Below are positions 1 to 8,865 of a stretch of DNA of 40,026 nt, one piece after another. The DNA comes from Caloramator australicus RC3 (GTDB lineage: Bacteria; Bacillota; Clostridia; Clostridiales; Caloramatoraceae), in NCBI RefSeq assembly GCF_000297115.1, contig NZ_CAKP01000122.1, forward strand, positions 1 through 40,026. The letters run 5' to 3'. The notes under the pieces were generated by a model. It had not been told where the DNA came from, did no database searches, and saw only the letters and a list, made by a program, of their open reading frames with translations. Position 1 is the first letter of the stretch; the number at the start of each line of letters is the position of its first letter. The position numbers and the translations under genes are program-made.

Positions 1-418
1 AGGACATGTTGATTGCATTCTCTACAAGCCTTATCTTTACTTCTTTATCCACCTTCTCATGTTTCCTTATACCTATAACATCATCAAGTAAATATCTATA
101 TTCTCCGCTCTTTCTTGATTTGTAGTATGTTCTTGAATATTCTATTCCTCCTAGGAGCGTAATAATACTTTTCTTGTCTTTTCTTTCAACTATCCATTCC
201 TTTTTTCTCTTATCATCTTCTTTAATCGCTTTATCTAATTCTTCTAAAAAGTCTTTTATTATATTCCTTCCAAGTTCATCAGTCGATTCTTTAACTACCT
301 CAACAAGTTTTGTAAAATCCCATTCTTTTGACAGCATTTCTTCTACATTTTTTATTAATTTAGTAGTGAAATTTATTAAATGTTGTTGTATAATATCATG
401 TTGTATAATATTATTCAA
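1..418 (-). CDS. ISLre2-family transposase (UPF0236), N-terminal part, runs off the left edge
   Basis: This is the first 139 codons of a DNA transposase. I chose the TTG start at 418-416 because a strong AAGGGGG ribosome binding site lies about 8 nt upstream. The N-terminus is rich in charged residues and probably helical (NNIIQHDIIQQHLINF, later KLVEVVKESTDELGRN). It is followed by a strand-rich segment containing ITLLGGIEYSRTYY and SGEYRYLLDD, which resembles the start of the ISLre2 catalytic region. The frame is open to the window edge, so this copy may be intact, but the catalytic acidic residues lie outside. It is transcribed in the same direction as the heat-shock operon that ends at 534. 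A 15-nt inverted repeat covers its start site. Confidence 0.75.
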   Translation of the reverse strand, partial: MNNIIQHDIIQQHLINFTTKLIKNVEEMLSKEWDFTKLVEVVKESTDELGRNIIKDFLEELDKAIKEDDKRKKEWIVERKDKKSIITLLGGIEYSRTYYKSRKSGEYRYLLDDVIGIRKHEKVDKEVKIRLVENAINMS

Positions 419-485
419 AAGAGACACCCCCTTATTGATTTGTGTTTTTTCCACTTTTTATTTTACCACAGGGGTTGTCTCTTTT
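417..485 (-). promoter_or_regulatory. Inverted repeat masking the transposase start site, with an internal promoter
   Basis: The minus-strand arm AAAAGAGACAACCCC (485-471) pairs with GGGGGTGTCTCTTTT (431-417) at 14 of 15 positions. The downstream arm contains both the ribosome binding site and the TTG start. An extended -10 box (TGGTAAAAT, -10 at 465-460) lies between the arms, so a transcript started there would lack the upstream arm. A read-through transcript would carry both arms. The identical arrangement is at 39674-39742. Confidence 0.6.
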
Positions 486-533
486 AAATTTTTTGTCCTT
501 TTTCGTCCTACAATAATTTTACACTATGTTACA

Positions 534-875
534 TCAACCTGGTGGCCATTGCATATCCCGTCCACCTAATAGGTGAAAATGAATATGCATAACCGTTTGT
601 CCTCCAGCTCTATTGCAGTTATTTACTATTCTAAAACCATCTTTTGCAATACCAAGTTCATTAGCTAGCTTTTTGGCAACCATAAACACATGGCCAATCA
701 AATTAAAATCTTCCCCTTCAAGCTTTAAAGCTGATTCAATGTGTTTCTTGGGAACAATAAGGACATGAACTGGTGCAACAGGATTAATATCCCTAAATGC
801 AACTACTCTTTCATCTTCATATAAAAATTCAGTCTTAATGGTTCCATTTGCTATTTTGCAGAATATGCAGTCCAT
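534..875 (-). CDS. HIT-family (HINT-type) nucleotide hydrolase
   Basis: This 113-residue protein is a complete histidine-triad hydrolase of the HINT branch. Such enzymes hydrolyse purine nucleoside phosphoramidates and AMP-lysine-type adducts in the cytoplasm. The signature H-x-H-x-H is in VMHIHFHLLGG near residues 96-105, and the middle His (about 99) would be the nucleophile. The N-terminus CIFCKIANG, with its two Cys, and the C-terminus ending MQWPPG are typical of full-length members. The start overlaps the mtaB stop by one base (TAATG), and AAAGGAGGTGA upstream is an excellent ribosome binding site. It is the last gene of the prmA-rsmE-mtaB group. No native terminator remains because the IS begins 5 bp after the stop codon. 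Its physiological substrate is unknown. Confidence 0.93.
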   Translation of the reverse strand: MDCIFCKIANGTIKTEFLYEDERVVAFRDINPVAPVHVLIVPKKHIESALKLEGEDFNLIGHVFMVAKKLANELGIAKDGFRIVNNCNRAGGQTVMHIHFHLLGGRDMQWPPG

Positions 876-2176
876 TATTTCACCTCCTTTAAAACTCCAA
901 TTGCCTTATTTTCCCTACTTTCTATTATTTTAACATTAATTATCTCTCCTGACAAATCCCTTTGTGACTCTACTCCAACCCTTATATAATTTTTAGTATA
1001 TCCCCAATTATAACCTTCCTTATATTCCTCAAATAAAACATCCATTACCTTTCCTTCATGTTTTTTTATAAACTCATGCTCTAATATTTTATCTAGTTCA
1101 ATGAGCTTTTTGCTTCTTTCTTCTTTAATTGACTCTGGGACTTGATTTTTATATTCAGCTGCCTTTGTCCCCTTCCTTGGGCTATATTTAAATATATGCA
1201 TCTTTGAAAGTTTAATTTCCTTCAAGAATTCAAAAGTCCTTTCAAATTCTTCATCGGTCTCACCAGGGAATCCTACAATAACGTCAGTTGTTATAGAGAC
1301 ATCCTCAAAAACCTCCCTTAAATTATCCACTATTTTTTTATATTCTGAGGTAGTATAATGTCTATTCATCCTCCTTAAGGTTTCATCACAGCCGCTCTGA
1401 AGGGATAAATGAAAATGATGGCAAAACTTGTCTATATATTTTAATTTTTCTATTATTTCTTCATTAAAAAATGTTGGATCTACTGAACCTATTCTAATTC
1501 TTTCTATTCCTTCTACTTTAGAAATCATTTCAATTACATCTATAAGATTCACATCCTTTAGATCTTTACCATAGGATGCTACATGGATACCTGATAAAAT
1601 TACTTCTTTATATCCATTTCTTGACAGTTTCTCAACTTCCATTAAAATATTTTCAGGTTTTCTGCTTCTTACTGGCCCCCTTGCATACGGAATTAAGCAA
1701 TAGGAACAAAATCTGTCGCAACCATCCTGAATCTTTAAAAAAGCCCTAGTCTTATCCTGATATTCATCTATTTCAAGTTCTTCAAAATGTCTAATGCTCA
1801 TAACATTTTCAACGTGCTTAATTCTCTTTCTATTTTTTAAATATTCATCAACAAATTCAACAATCTTACCTTTATCCTTTGTTCCAACAATTATATCCAC
1901 ATCTTCTATCTTTTCAACCTCTTCAGGTGCCACCTGAACATAACATCCTACAGCAACAACAACGGCATCATTATTCTTCTTTTTTGCCCTTCTTATCATT
2001 TGCCTTGATTTTTTATCTCCTATGTTTGTAACTGTGCAGGTGTTTATAACATAAACATCTGCATAATCATCAAAATCCACAACCTCATAGCCGTTTTTAA
2101 TAAACGTCTCTGCCATAGCTTCCGTTTCATAGGTATTAACCCTACAACCTAATGTATAAAAGGCAACCTTTTTCAT
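875..2176 (-). CDS. mtaB: tRNA (N6-threonylcarbamoyladenosine-37-C2)-methylthiotransferase
   Basis: This 433-residue radical-SAM methylthiotransferase converts t6A37 to ms2t6A in ANN-decoding tRNAs. The N-terminal UPF0004 domain shows the three cluster-binding Cys (C11 in TLGCRVN, C47 in INTCTV, about C78 in AVGCYV). The radical-SAM motif CDRFCSYC (C-x3-C-x2-C) is near residues 153-160, followed by GFPGETDEEF, and a C-terminal TRAM-like stretch closes the protein. Length and motif order fit the MtaB (YqeV) clade better than MiaB or RimO, and the position after rsmE is the classic one. The start overlaps the rsmE stop as ATGA, so the two are translationally coupled. Confidence 0.95.
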   Translation of the reverse strand: MKKVAFYTLGCRVNTYETEAMAETFIKNGYEVVDFDDYADVYVINTCTVTNIGDKKSRQMIRRAKKKNNDAVVVAVGCYVQVAPEEVEKIEDVDIIVGTKDKGKIVEFVDEYLKNRKRIKHVENVMSIRHFEELEIDEYQDKTRAFLKIQDGCDRFCSYCLIPYARGPVRSRKPENILMEVEKLSRNGYKEVILSGIHVASYGKDLKDVNLIDVIEMISKVEGIERIRIGSVDPTFFNEEIIEKLKYIDKFCHHFHLSLQSGCDETLRRMNRHYTTSEYKKIVDNLREVFEDVSITTDVIVGFPGETDEEFERTFEFLKEIKLSKMHIFKYSPRKGTKAAEYKNQVPESIKEERSKKLIELDKILEHEFIKKHEGKVMDVLFEEYKEGYNWGYTKNYIRVGVESQRDLSGEIINVKIIESRENKAIGVLKEVK

Positions 2177-2919
2177 CTTCCTCCTCCTAAATCTCCTAGT
2201 TCGTATAAAATTAGAGCTGATGTTACAAAACCAGCAGTCTCTGTCCTTAATATTCTTGGACCTAAAGTAACAGGAATAGCTCCAATATCAAGGCAGTTTT
2301 CTATTTCCTCCTCTTCAAAACCGCCCTCAGGGCCAATAAATATAGCAATATCTTTTATATCCTTTCTATCTCTAAGATCCTTTATGCCCCTTTCTTTTTC
2401 TCTTTCATAGGGAACCACTACTAAATCCTTTTGCTTCATTTCTTCAATTGCCTCTTCAAAATTCATGACATCGTTAACAATAGGAACTATGCCCCTATTG
2501 CTTTGCTTTGCAGCTTCATAGGCAATCCTTTGCCATCTTTCTATTTTATTTTTTAAATCCCTTCCCTCTACTTTAACAACAACTCTATTAGTTATTACAG
2601 GAACAATTCTAACAACTCCTATCTCTACGCATTTTTGAACAATAAGGTCCATCTTTTGTGATTTTGGAAGCCCCTGATATAATGTTATATTGATAGGTGC
2701 TTCTGTCTCGTTATCGAAGCTTTCAATTATATTACACACAACTTCCTTTTTATCTGATTTTATTATTTCACAAATATATTCTTTGCCATTCCCGTCGCTA
2801 ATTTGTATCTTATCGCCGTTTCTCAACCTTAAAACTTTAACGATATGGTCAACATCTTCTCCATCAATATATATATTAGGAAATATAACTTGTTCTGCTG
2901 ATACGAAAAACTTGTGCAT
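2173..2919 (-). CDS. rsmE: 16S rRNA (uracil-1498-N3)-methyltransferase
   Basis: This 248-residue SPOUT-class methyltransferase modifies U1498 in helix 44 of 16S rRNA. The N-terminal PUA-like RNA-binding region (MHKFFVSAEQ, VLRLRNGDKI) is followed by the trefoil-knot SAM domain, with IGPEGGF near residues 194-200 and LGPRILRTETA near 219-229, both diagnostic. The length is normal. GAGGGGATG lies just before the ATG. It starts 12 bp after prmA and overlaps mtaB by 4 bp, so prmA, rsmE and mtaB form one transcription unit. Confidence 0.96.
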   Translation of the reverse strand: MHKFFVSAEQVIFPNIYIDGEDVDHIVKVLRLRNGDKIQISDGNGKEYICEIIKSDKKEVVCNIIESFDNETEAPINITLYQGLPKSQKMDLIVQKCVEIGVVRIVPVITNRVVVKVEGRDLKNKIERWQRIAYEAAKQSNRGIVPIVNDVMNFEEAIEEMKQKDLVVVPYEREKERGIKDLRDRKDIKDIAIFIGPEGGFEEEEIENCLDIGAIPVTLGPRILRTETAGFVTSALILYELGDLGGGR

Positions 2920-2931
2920 ACTTCATCCCCT

Positions 2932-3870
2932 CTACATATTTTTTACAACAATTCCTACCCATTCTCCCATTTCTCTAATTTCAATTAAATTAAAGTTATT
3001 TCTTTCAAGTGTGGATAAAACATCAGTTTTCCTATCCTGTATAATACCTGAAATTATAAATAGTCCATCCTTCTTTAAAAATTCCTTTGCAGAAGGAGTC
3101 ATCATAATAATCACATCAGCAATAATATTTGCAACTATTACATCCGCCTTTTCCTCTAAAACATCAGTTAAATTTCCATGCCTTATTTCCACATTTTCAA
3201 TATTGTTATACTCAACGTTTTCCCTTGCAGCATCTACAGCTACCTCATCAATATCTACTCCAATAACCTTTTTAGCCCCAAACTTCGATGCAGCAATCGA
3301 AAGTATTCCTGAACCAGTTCCTATATCGTAGACTAATTCACCACCCTTTATGTATTTTTCAAGAAGTTCTAAGCACAAAATTGTAGTTTCATGGGTTCCC
3401 GTTCCAAAGGCCATGCCTGGGTCAAGTTCTATTATAATTTCATCTTCCTTTGGAATATATTCCTCCCATCTTGGCTTAACAACAATTCTATTACCTAGTT
3501 TAGTCACCTTATAATATTTTTTCCATGAATGAGCCCAATCCTCTTCATAAACTGCATTGGTAATTATTCTTCCTTCACCAATACTAAAACCTTCTTCTCT
3601 AAGTTCTTTTAATCTTTCATCTATAAATTTTACTATATCCTCAATATTATTATCATCGCTGAAATATCCTTTAACTACAGCTGCCTTGTCTCCATGTTCA
3701 AATAAATTCATGTCAACATAATCCCAACTTGGTTTACTTTGTTTTTCTAATATATCATTTGGGTCCTCTATTGCTACCCCCTTAACATCTAAAGAATAAA
3801 AAATACCGCTAACCATTTCAACGGCCTCAGGACTTGTTATTACTTTTATTTCAATCCATTTCCCCTTCAT
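2932..3870 (-). CDS. prmA: Ribosomal protein L11 methyltransferase
   Basis: This 312-residue SAM-dependent enzyme trimethylates ribosomal protein L11. The N-terminal substrate-binding domain is followed by the class I Rossmann domain: DPGMAFGTGTHETT (the PrmA hallmark), VYDIGTGSGIL (SAM motif I), GVDIDEVAVDAA (motif II) and ANIIADVI (motif IV). I start at the ATG at 3870 because AAAAAAGGAG lies 8 nt upstream. The frame stays open for ten more codons to an ATG at 3900, but that one has no ribosome binding site. A terminator after dnaJ and a sigma-A-like promoter at 3902-3930 suggest that prmA and the genes after it can be expressed independently of heat shock. Confidence 0.95.
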   Translation of the reverse strand: MKGKWIEIKVITSPEAVEMVSGIFYSLDVKGVAIEDPNDILEKQSKPSWDYVDMNLFEHGDKAAVVKGYFSDDNNIEDIVKFIDERLKELREEGFSIGEGRIITNAVYEEDWAHSWKKYYKVTKLGNRIVVKPRWEEYIPKEDEIIIELDPGMAFGTGTHETTILCLELLEKYIKGGELVYDIGTGSGILSIAASKFGAKKVIGVDIDEVAVDAARENVEYNNIENVEIRHGNLTDVLEEKADVIVANIIADVIIMMTPSAKEFLKKDGLFIISGIIQDRKTDVLSTLERNNFNLIEIREMGEWVGIVVKNM

Positions 3871-3901
3871 TTTATCAACTCCTTTTTTATTTTCAAACAT
3901 T

Positions 3902-3930
3902 ATATTAATTCAAATATTTAATTACTGCAA
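3902..3930 (-). promoter_or_regulatory. Putative sigma-A promoter for prmA-rsmE-mtaB-HIT
   Basis: On the minus strand, TTGCAG (3930-3925) and TAATAT (3907-3902) are separated by 17 nt, between the dnaJ terminator and the prmA ribosome binding site. Both hexamers deviate from consensus, so this is a sequence-only prediction. Confidence 0.45.
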
Positions 3931-3970
3931 GTGTTATTATTGATGTTTAATAGGTAAGCAAAAAGAGAAT

Positions 3971-4019
3971 AAAAAGGGGGCTGCAATAGCAATTAATGCC
4001 AATGCAGCTGCCCCTTTTA
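3971..4019 (-). terminator. dnaJ: Intrinsic terminator after dnaJ
   Basis: Minus-strand AAAAGGGGCAGCTGCA pairs imperfectly with TTGCAGCCCCCTTTTT and is followed by a T-rich run (TTATTCTCTTTT). The 5' arm starts at the dnaJ stop codon. It separates the chaperone genes from prmA, although read-through is likely. Confidence 0.8.
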
Positions 4020-5153
4020 TACTCCAAATGCATCTTTAAATTTGTCTACAAAGGATTTTTTCTCCGGTGCTGTCTCTCCAAACTCCTCAGCAAGCTTTTT
4101 CAATAGCTCCCTTTGGCGTTCTGTCAGCTTCTTTGGAACTTCAACCTTAACTTCAAAATATAAATCTCCCCTTACGCTGCTTCTTAGTTTTGGGATGCCT
4201 TTACCTTTTAGTCTAATTATAGTTCCAGGCTGAGTTCCCTCAGGAAGATTGTATTTTTCTTCACCCTCAAGGGTTGGAACTGTAATTTCACCACCTAGTG
4301 TTGCCTTTGTTATGCTAACCGGTATCGTGCAATAAATATCGCTCCCCTGCCTCTTGAATATCTTATGAGGTCTTACATTAATGTGCAGATATAAATCGCC
4401 TGCAGGACCTCCTCTTACACCTGGTTCACCTTCGCCTCTTAATGGTATTGTCATACCGCTATCAACACCTGCAGGAATATTTACTGAGATTATCTTTTTC
4501 TTTCTAACTTTGCCTTTTCCTCCACAAATTGAACAAGGACTATCTACAATCTTTCCTTCTCCATGGCATCTATCACAGGTAGTTATGCTTACAAAACTTC
4601 CAAAAGGTGTCCTTCTTTCAATCTTCATCTGACCTGTTCCATGGCACTTATCACATGTCCTTGGACTAGTTCCAGGCTTTGCCCCTGTTCCATGACAGGT
4701 ATCACATGTTTCATGCCTGAAAATTTCTACATCTTTTTTGGCTCCAAAGGCTGCCTCCTCAAAGGATAGATTCAATGTATATTCTAAATCAGCACCCCTT
4801 TGGGGGCCTGTTTTTTGTTTTCTTGAACCACCAAAGAAATCACCAAAAATATCACCAAAAATATCTCCAAAACCACCAAAGCCCTCGAATCCTCCAAAGC
4901 CACCAAAATTTGAATAATCGAATCCCTGCCCATTAAAATCAGCTGTTCCAAATTGATCATATTGTGCCCTCTTTTGAGGATCCGATAACACCTGATATGC
5001 TTCGTTTATTTCCTTAAATTTTTCCTCAGCCTCTTTATTGCCGGGATTTCTATCTGGGTGATATTGAAGGGCTAATTTTCTAAAGGCCTTTTTTATTTCT
5101 TCGTCGGATGCATTTTTGTCTACTCCGAGTATTGCATAGTAGTCCTTTGCCAA
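4017..5153 (-). CDS. dnaJ: Chaperone DnaJ (Hsp40)
   Basis: This co-chaperone delivers unfolded clients to DnaK and stimulates its ATPase. The J domain (residues 1-70) has HPD at about 32-34 and is followed by a Gly/Phe-rich linker. Four zinc repeats of CxxCxGxG type follow: [24 protein letters not shown] and CSICGGKG. Then come the substrate-binding beta domains and a short C-terminus. I place the start at a TTG codon (5153-5151), giving 378 residues and the canonical beginning (M)[10 protein letters not shown]. The sequence AAAGGTGGTGA ends 5 nt before it, one mismatch from the ideal ribosome binding site. The in-frame GTG codons further upstream lie inside that site. It follows dnaK after 52 bp that hold a small hairpin. 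Confidence 0.96.
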   Translation of the reverse strand: MAKDYYAILGVDKNASDEEIKKAFRKLALQYHPDRNPGNKEAEEKFKEINEAYQVLSDPQKRAQYDQFGTADFNGQGFDYSNFGGFGGFEGFGGFGDIFGDIFGDFFGGSRKQKTGPQRGADLEYTLNLSFEEAAFGAKKDVEIFRHETCDTCHGTGAKPGTSPRTCDKCHGTGQMKIERRTPFGSFVSITTCDRCHGEGKIVDSPCSICGGKGKVRKKKIISVNIPAGVDSGMTIPLRGEGEPGVRGGPAGDLYLHINVRPHKIFKRQGSDIYCTIPVSITKATLGGEITVPTLEGEEKYNLPEGTQPGTIIRLKGKGIPKLRSSVRGDLYFEVKVEVPKKLTERQRELLKKLAEEFGETAPEKKSFVDKFKDAFGV

Positions 5154-5180
5154 TTGTTTCACCACCTTTCACATACAGAA

Positions 5181-5202
5181 AAGAGGGATAAAAATCCCTC
5201 TT
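5181..5202 (-). terminator. Hairpin between dnaK and dnaJ (attenuator or processing site)
   Basis: A perfect 9-bp stem, AAGAGGGAT/ATCCCTCTT, with a 4-nt T loop lies 3 bp after the dnaK stop and is followed on the minus strand only by TTCTG. The short T run makes it a weak terminator at best. It could instead stabilise the dnaK 3' end. Confidence 0.5.
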
Positions 5203-5205
5203 ATA

Positions 5206-7029
5206 TTATTTACCGTCCTTTACATCGTAGTCAACCTTTATATCATCGTTTCCTGTATTTTGCTGTTGATTAAATCCTTGATTTGCTCCTTGGTTGTATT
5301 GTGAATAAATTCTTGATGAAATTTCATAGAAGGACTGAGTAAGCTCATCTGATGCAGTCTTTATAGCATTAACATCAGTTCCATTCAAGGCATCCTTTAG
5401 CTTCTTAATCTTTTCTTCTATCTTTGACTTTTCATCTGCTGTTAATTTATCACCTAAATCCTTCATTGTCTTTTCAGTTTGATAAATCAATGAATCAGCA
5501 TTATTTCTGATTTCAATTTCTTCTTTTCTCTTCTTATCCTCTTCAGCATATTTTTCTGCTTCTTTAACTGCCTTTTCAACTTCTTCGTCTGAAAGATGTG
5601 TTGAAGCTGTTATTGTAATTTTTGCATCCTTTCCTGTTCCTAAATCCTTTGCTGAAACATTTAATATACCGTTAGCATCTATATCAAATGTAACTTCGAT
5701 TTGTGGCACTCCACGTGGAGCTGGTGGTATACCTGATAGAGTAAACCTTCCAAGGGTCTTGTTGTCCCTTGCCATTGGTCTTTCTCCCTGTAGAACATGT
5801 ATCTCAACGGAGGTTTGGCCATCGGCTGCTGTTGAGAATATTTGACTCTTCTTTGTAGGAATCGTTGTATTTCTTGGAATTAAAACAGTAAATACTCCTC
5901 CTAATGTTTCAATACCAAGGGACAATGGTGTAACATCAAGAAGCAAGAGGTCCTTAATTTCACCTGTTAAAACTCCAGCTTGAATTGCAGCTCCTACTGC
6001 AACAGCTTCATCAGGATTTATTCCCTTTGTTGGTTCCTTTCCTGTAAAGTTTCTTACAGCATCTTGTATTGCTGGTATTCTTGTTGAACCACCAACTAAT
6101 ATAACTTTATCAATATCATTGATTGTAAGTCCTGCATCCCTTAAAGCATTTCTCATAGGCTCAATAGTTGCTTCAACAAGATCTGCAGTTAATTCATTAA
6201 ATTTTGCTCTTGTTAATGTCATGTTAATATGTTTTGGACCTGTTGCATCAGCTGTTATAAATGGAAGATTTATCTCTGTTTGAAGCATTGATGAAAGCTC
6301 GATCTTAGCCTTTTCTGCTGCTTCTTTTAATCTTTGGAGTGCCATCTTATCGTTTCTTAAATCTATTCCTGTTTCAGCCTTGAAAGTATCCATAATATAA
6401 TCCATTATTCTCTGGTCAAAGTCATCTCCACCAAGGTGGGTATTACCATTAGTTGCCTTAACTTCAAATACTCCATCACCTATTTCAAGGATTGAAACGT
6501 CAAAGGTTCCACCACCAAGGTCATAGACTAAAATCTTTTGATTCTTATCCATTTTATCAAGTCCATAAGCTAGTGATGCTGCAGTTGGCTCGTTTATTAT
6601 TCTCAAAACTTCAAGCCCTGCTATCTTACCTGCGTTTTTTGTAGCCTGTCTTTGGCTGTCGTTAAAATATGCAGGAACTGTAATTACTGCTTGAGTTACA
6701 GGCTCTCCAAGATAAGCTTCAGCATCGGCCTTTAGCTTCATAAGTATCATTGCTGAAATTTCTTCTGGGCTATATTCCTTATCGTCGATTTTAACCCTAT
6801 AGTTTGTTCCCATGTGCCTTTTTATTGATATCACTGTTCTTTCTGGATTTGTTATTGCTTGTCTTTTTGCAACCTGACCTACTATTCTTTCTCCATTTGG
6901 TTTAAAACCTACAACTGAAGGTGTTGTTCTTGAACCTTCAGAATTTGGAATAACAACTGGTTCTCCACCAATCATGACAGCAACACATGAGTTGGTAGTT
7001 CCAAGGTCAATACCTATAACCTTACCCAT
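5206..7029 (-). CDS. dnaK: Molecular chaperone DnaK (Hsp70)
   Basis: This 607-residue Hsp70 is the ATP-driven hub of the DnaK-DnaJ-GrpE system. The N-terminal ATPase domain (about 1-355) carries the three family signatures: [28 protein letters not shown] and [14 protein letters not shown]. The linker [16 protein letters not shown] leads to the beta-sandwich substrate domain, then the helical lid and a Gln/Asn-rich tail ending VDYDVKDGK. The length is typical of Gram-positive DnaK, which lacks the extra segment in the ATPase domain found in proteobacterial proteins. AGGGGAGGAG lies before the ATG. It follows grpE by 18 bp. Confidence 0.98.
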   Translation of the reverse strand: MGKVIGIDLGTTNSCVAVMIGGEPVVIPNSEGSRTTPSVVGFKPNGERIVGQVAKRQAITNPERTVISIKRHMGTNYRVKIDDKEYSPEEISAMILMKLKADAEAYLGEPVTQAVITVPAYFNDSQRQATKNAGKIAGLEVLRIINEPTAASLAYGLDKMDKNQKILVYDLGGGTFDVSILEIGDGVFEVKATNGNTHLGGDDFDQRIMDYIMDTFKAETGIDLRNDKMALQRLKEAAEKAKIELSSMLQTEINLPFITADATGPKHINMTLTRAKFNELTADLVEATIEPMRNALRDAGLTINDIDKVILVGGSTRIPAIQDAVRNFTGKEPTKGINPDEAVAVGAAIQAGVLTGEIKDLLLLDVTPLSLGIETLGGVFTVLIPRNTTIPTKKSQIFSTAADGQTSVEIHVLQGERPMARDNKTLGRFTLSGIPPAPRGVPQIEVTFDIDANGILNVSAKDLGTGKDAKITITASTHLSDEEVEKAVKEAEKYAEEDKKRKEEIEIRNNADSLIYQTEKTMKDLGDKLTADEKSKIEEKIKKLKDALNGTDVNAIKTASDELTQSFYEISSRIYSQYNQGANQGFNQQQNTGNDDIKVDYDVKDGK

Positions 7030-7047
7030 TTCTTCTCCTCCCCTTTC

Positions 7048-7647
7048 TTAATTTGCTACTTTTACAAGACTGTATCTTATTATTTTATCTTTATATTTAT
7101 ATCCTTTTTGGAATACTTCAACTATGATGTTTTCATCATAGTTTTCATCTTGAACATGCATTATAGCATTATGATAATTTGGATCAAATTTTTCTCCTTC
7201 TGATTTTATTTCTTCAACTCCCATTTTTTGAAGTGTATCTTTAAATAACTTTAAAGTCATTTGTATACCTTCGACTAAAGGATTTGACTCATTATCTTCA
7301 ACATGTGCCACTGCCCTTTCAAGATTATCAAGGACAGGCAATAATTCCTTAATTGCATCTACAAAGCCATCTGTATATATTGTTTCTTTCTCTTTTTGAG
7401 TTCTTTTCCTAAAATTATCAAAATCCGCCATAGTTCTTTTTAATAAATCTACATAACTTTGGCACTCATTTTCTTTATCAGAAAGTTTTTGTCTAAGCTC
7501 TTCTATCTCTTTACTCTTGTCATCTAATATCTCTTTTTCTTCATTAACTTCCTGATTTGAATCTATATTCTCCTCCTTCATTTTTTCATTTTGTTCCTCT
7601 TTTTTCAAAATCAAGTTATCTTTTTCATTCACATTTTCATTTGTCAT
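7048..7647 (-). CDS. grpE: Nucleotide exchange factor GrpE
   Basis: This 199-residue protein releases ADP from DnaK. The first 60 residues are highly charged and low-complexity. They are followed by a long dimerisation coiled coil (roughly 40-105, including MADFDNFRKRTQKEKE) and the beta-wing domain, with KMGVEEI, FDPNYHNAIMHV and the C-terminal VFQKGYKYKDKIIRYSLVKV, a strong GrpE signature. GGTGGTGA precedes the ATG by 4 nt. It lies 15 bp after hrcA in the CIRCE-controlled operon. Confidence 0.97.
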   Translation of the reverse strand: MTNENVNEKDNLILKKEEQNEKMKEENIDSNQEVNEEKEILDDKSKEIEELRQKLSDKENECQSYVDLLKRTMADFDNFRKRTQKEKETIYTDGFVDAIKELLPVLDNLERAVAHVEDNESNPLVEGIQMTLKLFKDTLQKMGVEEIKSEGEKFDPNYHNAIMHVQDENYDENIIVEVFQKGYKYKDKIIRYSLVKVAN

Positions 7648-7662
7648 AAATTCACCACCCTG

Positions 7663-8688
7663 TTAGAAGGAATTTCTTAATATGTCATTTAAATTATCTG
7701 CTATAAACTTTAGTATCCCGATTACCTTAGAATAATCCATCCTCGTTGGTCCTATAACTCCAATAGTGCCCACAACCTTATTTCCAACCATATATGATGC
7801 CCTTATAATGCTGCAATCTCTAGCTTCATCATTGTTGTTTTCTTTACCAATTGAAACCTTAAGGTTTTCTCCATCATCTGAGAATATATCAATAAGGGTT
7901 TCCTTTCTTTCTAATAATGACAAGAAGTTTTTCGCCTTGTTTATATCATTATACTCTGGATATTTAAAAATATTGGTTGTTCCTTCTAAATAAATATCGC
8001 AGTCTACTGATTTTAAAGAATCATATAAAACAGGAATAATAGCATTTAATATTTCATAATACCCTCTAAGTTCCATAAGAATTTGATTTATAACTGAAAG
8101 ATCTATCTGTTCTACTGTAAGATTTCTTAATTTTTCATTGAGCATGTTATTTATTTTTAAAAGTGTATCATAGTCTATTCTTCTCGGCAGCTTAATCAAA
8201 ACATGTTTAATCACGGCAGTATCAGTAACAACTATTGCTAAAATATCATAATCGTTAACTTGAACGAGCTGTATTGATTTTACTGCACTTTTTTTGACCG
8301 AAGGCGATAAAACTGCCGCTGTATATCTCGTAACCTCTGACAAAAGTTTAGTTGTTCTTTTTATTATATTATCTATCTCACATATAGTTGCAAATTGCAA
8401 TATATTTTTTATTTCAAAAGCCTCTTCAGGCGTTGGATCTTTTATATTTATAAGCTTATCTACATAATATCTATAACCTTTATCTGAAGGGACTCTTCCA
8501 GCTGATGTATGTGGTTGCTCTAAATATCCCAACTCCTCTAAATCGGCCATTTCGTTTCTTATGGTGGCGGAGCTTATTCCCATCTCATATTTTTTTGCTA
8601 TGGTTCTTGATCCTACAGGTTCTGCTGTTTCAATATAATCATCTACAATTGCCTTTAGTATATATCTTTTTCTTTCGCCAAGATCCAT
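7663..8688 (-). CDS. hrcA: Heat-inducible transcription repressor HrcA
   Basis: This 341-residue repressor binds CIRCE and depends on GroEL to stay active, so denatured protein titrates GroEL and derepresses the operon. The N-terminal winged helix (ERKRYILKAIVDDYIETAEP, then GISSATIRNEMADLEELGYL and HTSAGRVPSDKGYRYYVD) is the characteristic HrcA DNA-binding region. The rest is the GAF-like and dimerisation domain. GAGGAGGTGG is spaced 5 nt from the ATG. It is the first gene behind the CIRCE element at 8708-8734, so it controls itself. Confidence 0.97.
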   Translation of the reverse strand: MDLGERKRYILKAIVDDYIETAEPVGSRTIAKKYEMGISSATIRNEMADLEELGYLEQPHTSAGRVPSDKGYRYYVDKLINIKDPTPEEAFEIKNILQFATICEIDNIIKRTTKLLSEVTRYTAAVLSPSVKKSAVKSIQLVQVNDYDILAIVVTDTAVIKHVLIKLPRRIDYDTLLKINNMLNEKLRNLTVEQIDLSVINQILMELRGYYEILNAIIPVLYDSLKSVDCDIYLEGTTNIFKYPEYNDINKAKNFLSLLERKETLIDIFSDDGENLKVSIGKENNNDEARDCSIIRASYMVGNKVVGTIGVIGPTRMDYSKVIGILKFIADNLNDILRNSF

Positions 8689-8707
8689 GCTCCCACCTCC
8701 TCTCTTA

Positions 8708-8734
8708 TTAGCACTCTTTGATAGTGAGTGCTAA
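8708..8734. promoter_or_regulatory. CIRCE operator (HrcA binding site)
   Basis: TTAGCACTC, a 9-nt spacer, then GAGTGCTAA matches the CIRCE consensus perfectly in both arms. It sits between the promoter and the hrcA start codon, around and just downstream of the expected transcription start. Confidence 0.98.
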
Positions 8735-8745
8735 CTCTAAGATAA

Positions 8746-8774
8746 AAAATATCACTATCCTTTAAATTTGTCAA
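8746..8774 (-). promoter_or_regulatory. Sigma-A promoter of the hrcA-grpE-dnaK-dnaJ operon
   Basis: Minus-strand TTGACA (8774-8769), a 17-nt spacer and TATTTT (8751-8746) lie immediately upstream of CIRCE. HrcA bound at CIRCE would block this promoter. Confidence 0.85.
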
Positions 8775-8808
8775 TATATTCTATTAAAAATTCTCATAAT
8801 ATAAAAAA

Positions 8809-8855
8809 TAATCCTCTTTTATAGCATAATAATATTTATGCCATAAAGAGGATTA
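8809..8855 (-). terminator. Intrinsic terminator upstream of the heat-shock operon
   Basis: A long imperfect stem, AATCCTCTTTATGGCATA against TATGCTATAAAAGAGGATT on the minus strand, is followed by ATTTTTTAT. It ends the transcript of the diguanylate cyclase/hydrolase-remnant pair and insulates the CIRCE promoter. Confidence 0.8.
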
Positions 8856-8865
8856 TCCTATATTG

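Larger units (their letters stand above)
1..528 (-). mobile_element. ISLre2-type insertion sequence, 5' part, truncated by window edge
   Basis: From 528 down to 1 this segment matches the right edge of the window (39631-40026) in inverted orientation and encodes the N-terminal part of a UPF0236/ISLre2-type transposase. The shared sequence starts at 528 on this side and 39631 on the other, so one IS tip lies about there, with the last base or two uncertain. It lies 5 bp beyond the stop codon of the HIT gene. Only one end of the element is visible, so neither inverted repeats nor target duplications can be checked here. ISLre2 is assigned from the protein; a related unnamed group is possible. 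Confidence 0.8.

Noticed and set aside
174-569. Plus-strand open frame across the left IS, and its mirror at 39620-39985
   Set aside because: It is antisense to the transposase N-terminus and Ser/Phe-rich because it reads the complement of an A/T-rich helical coding region.
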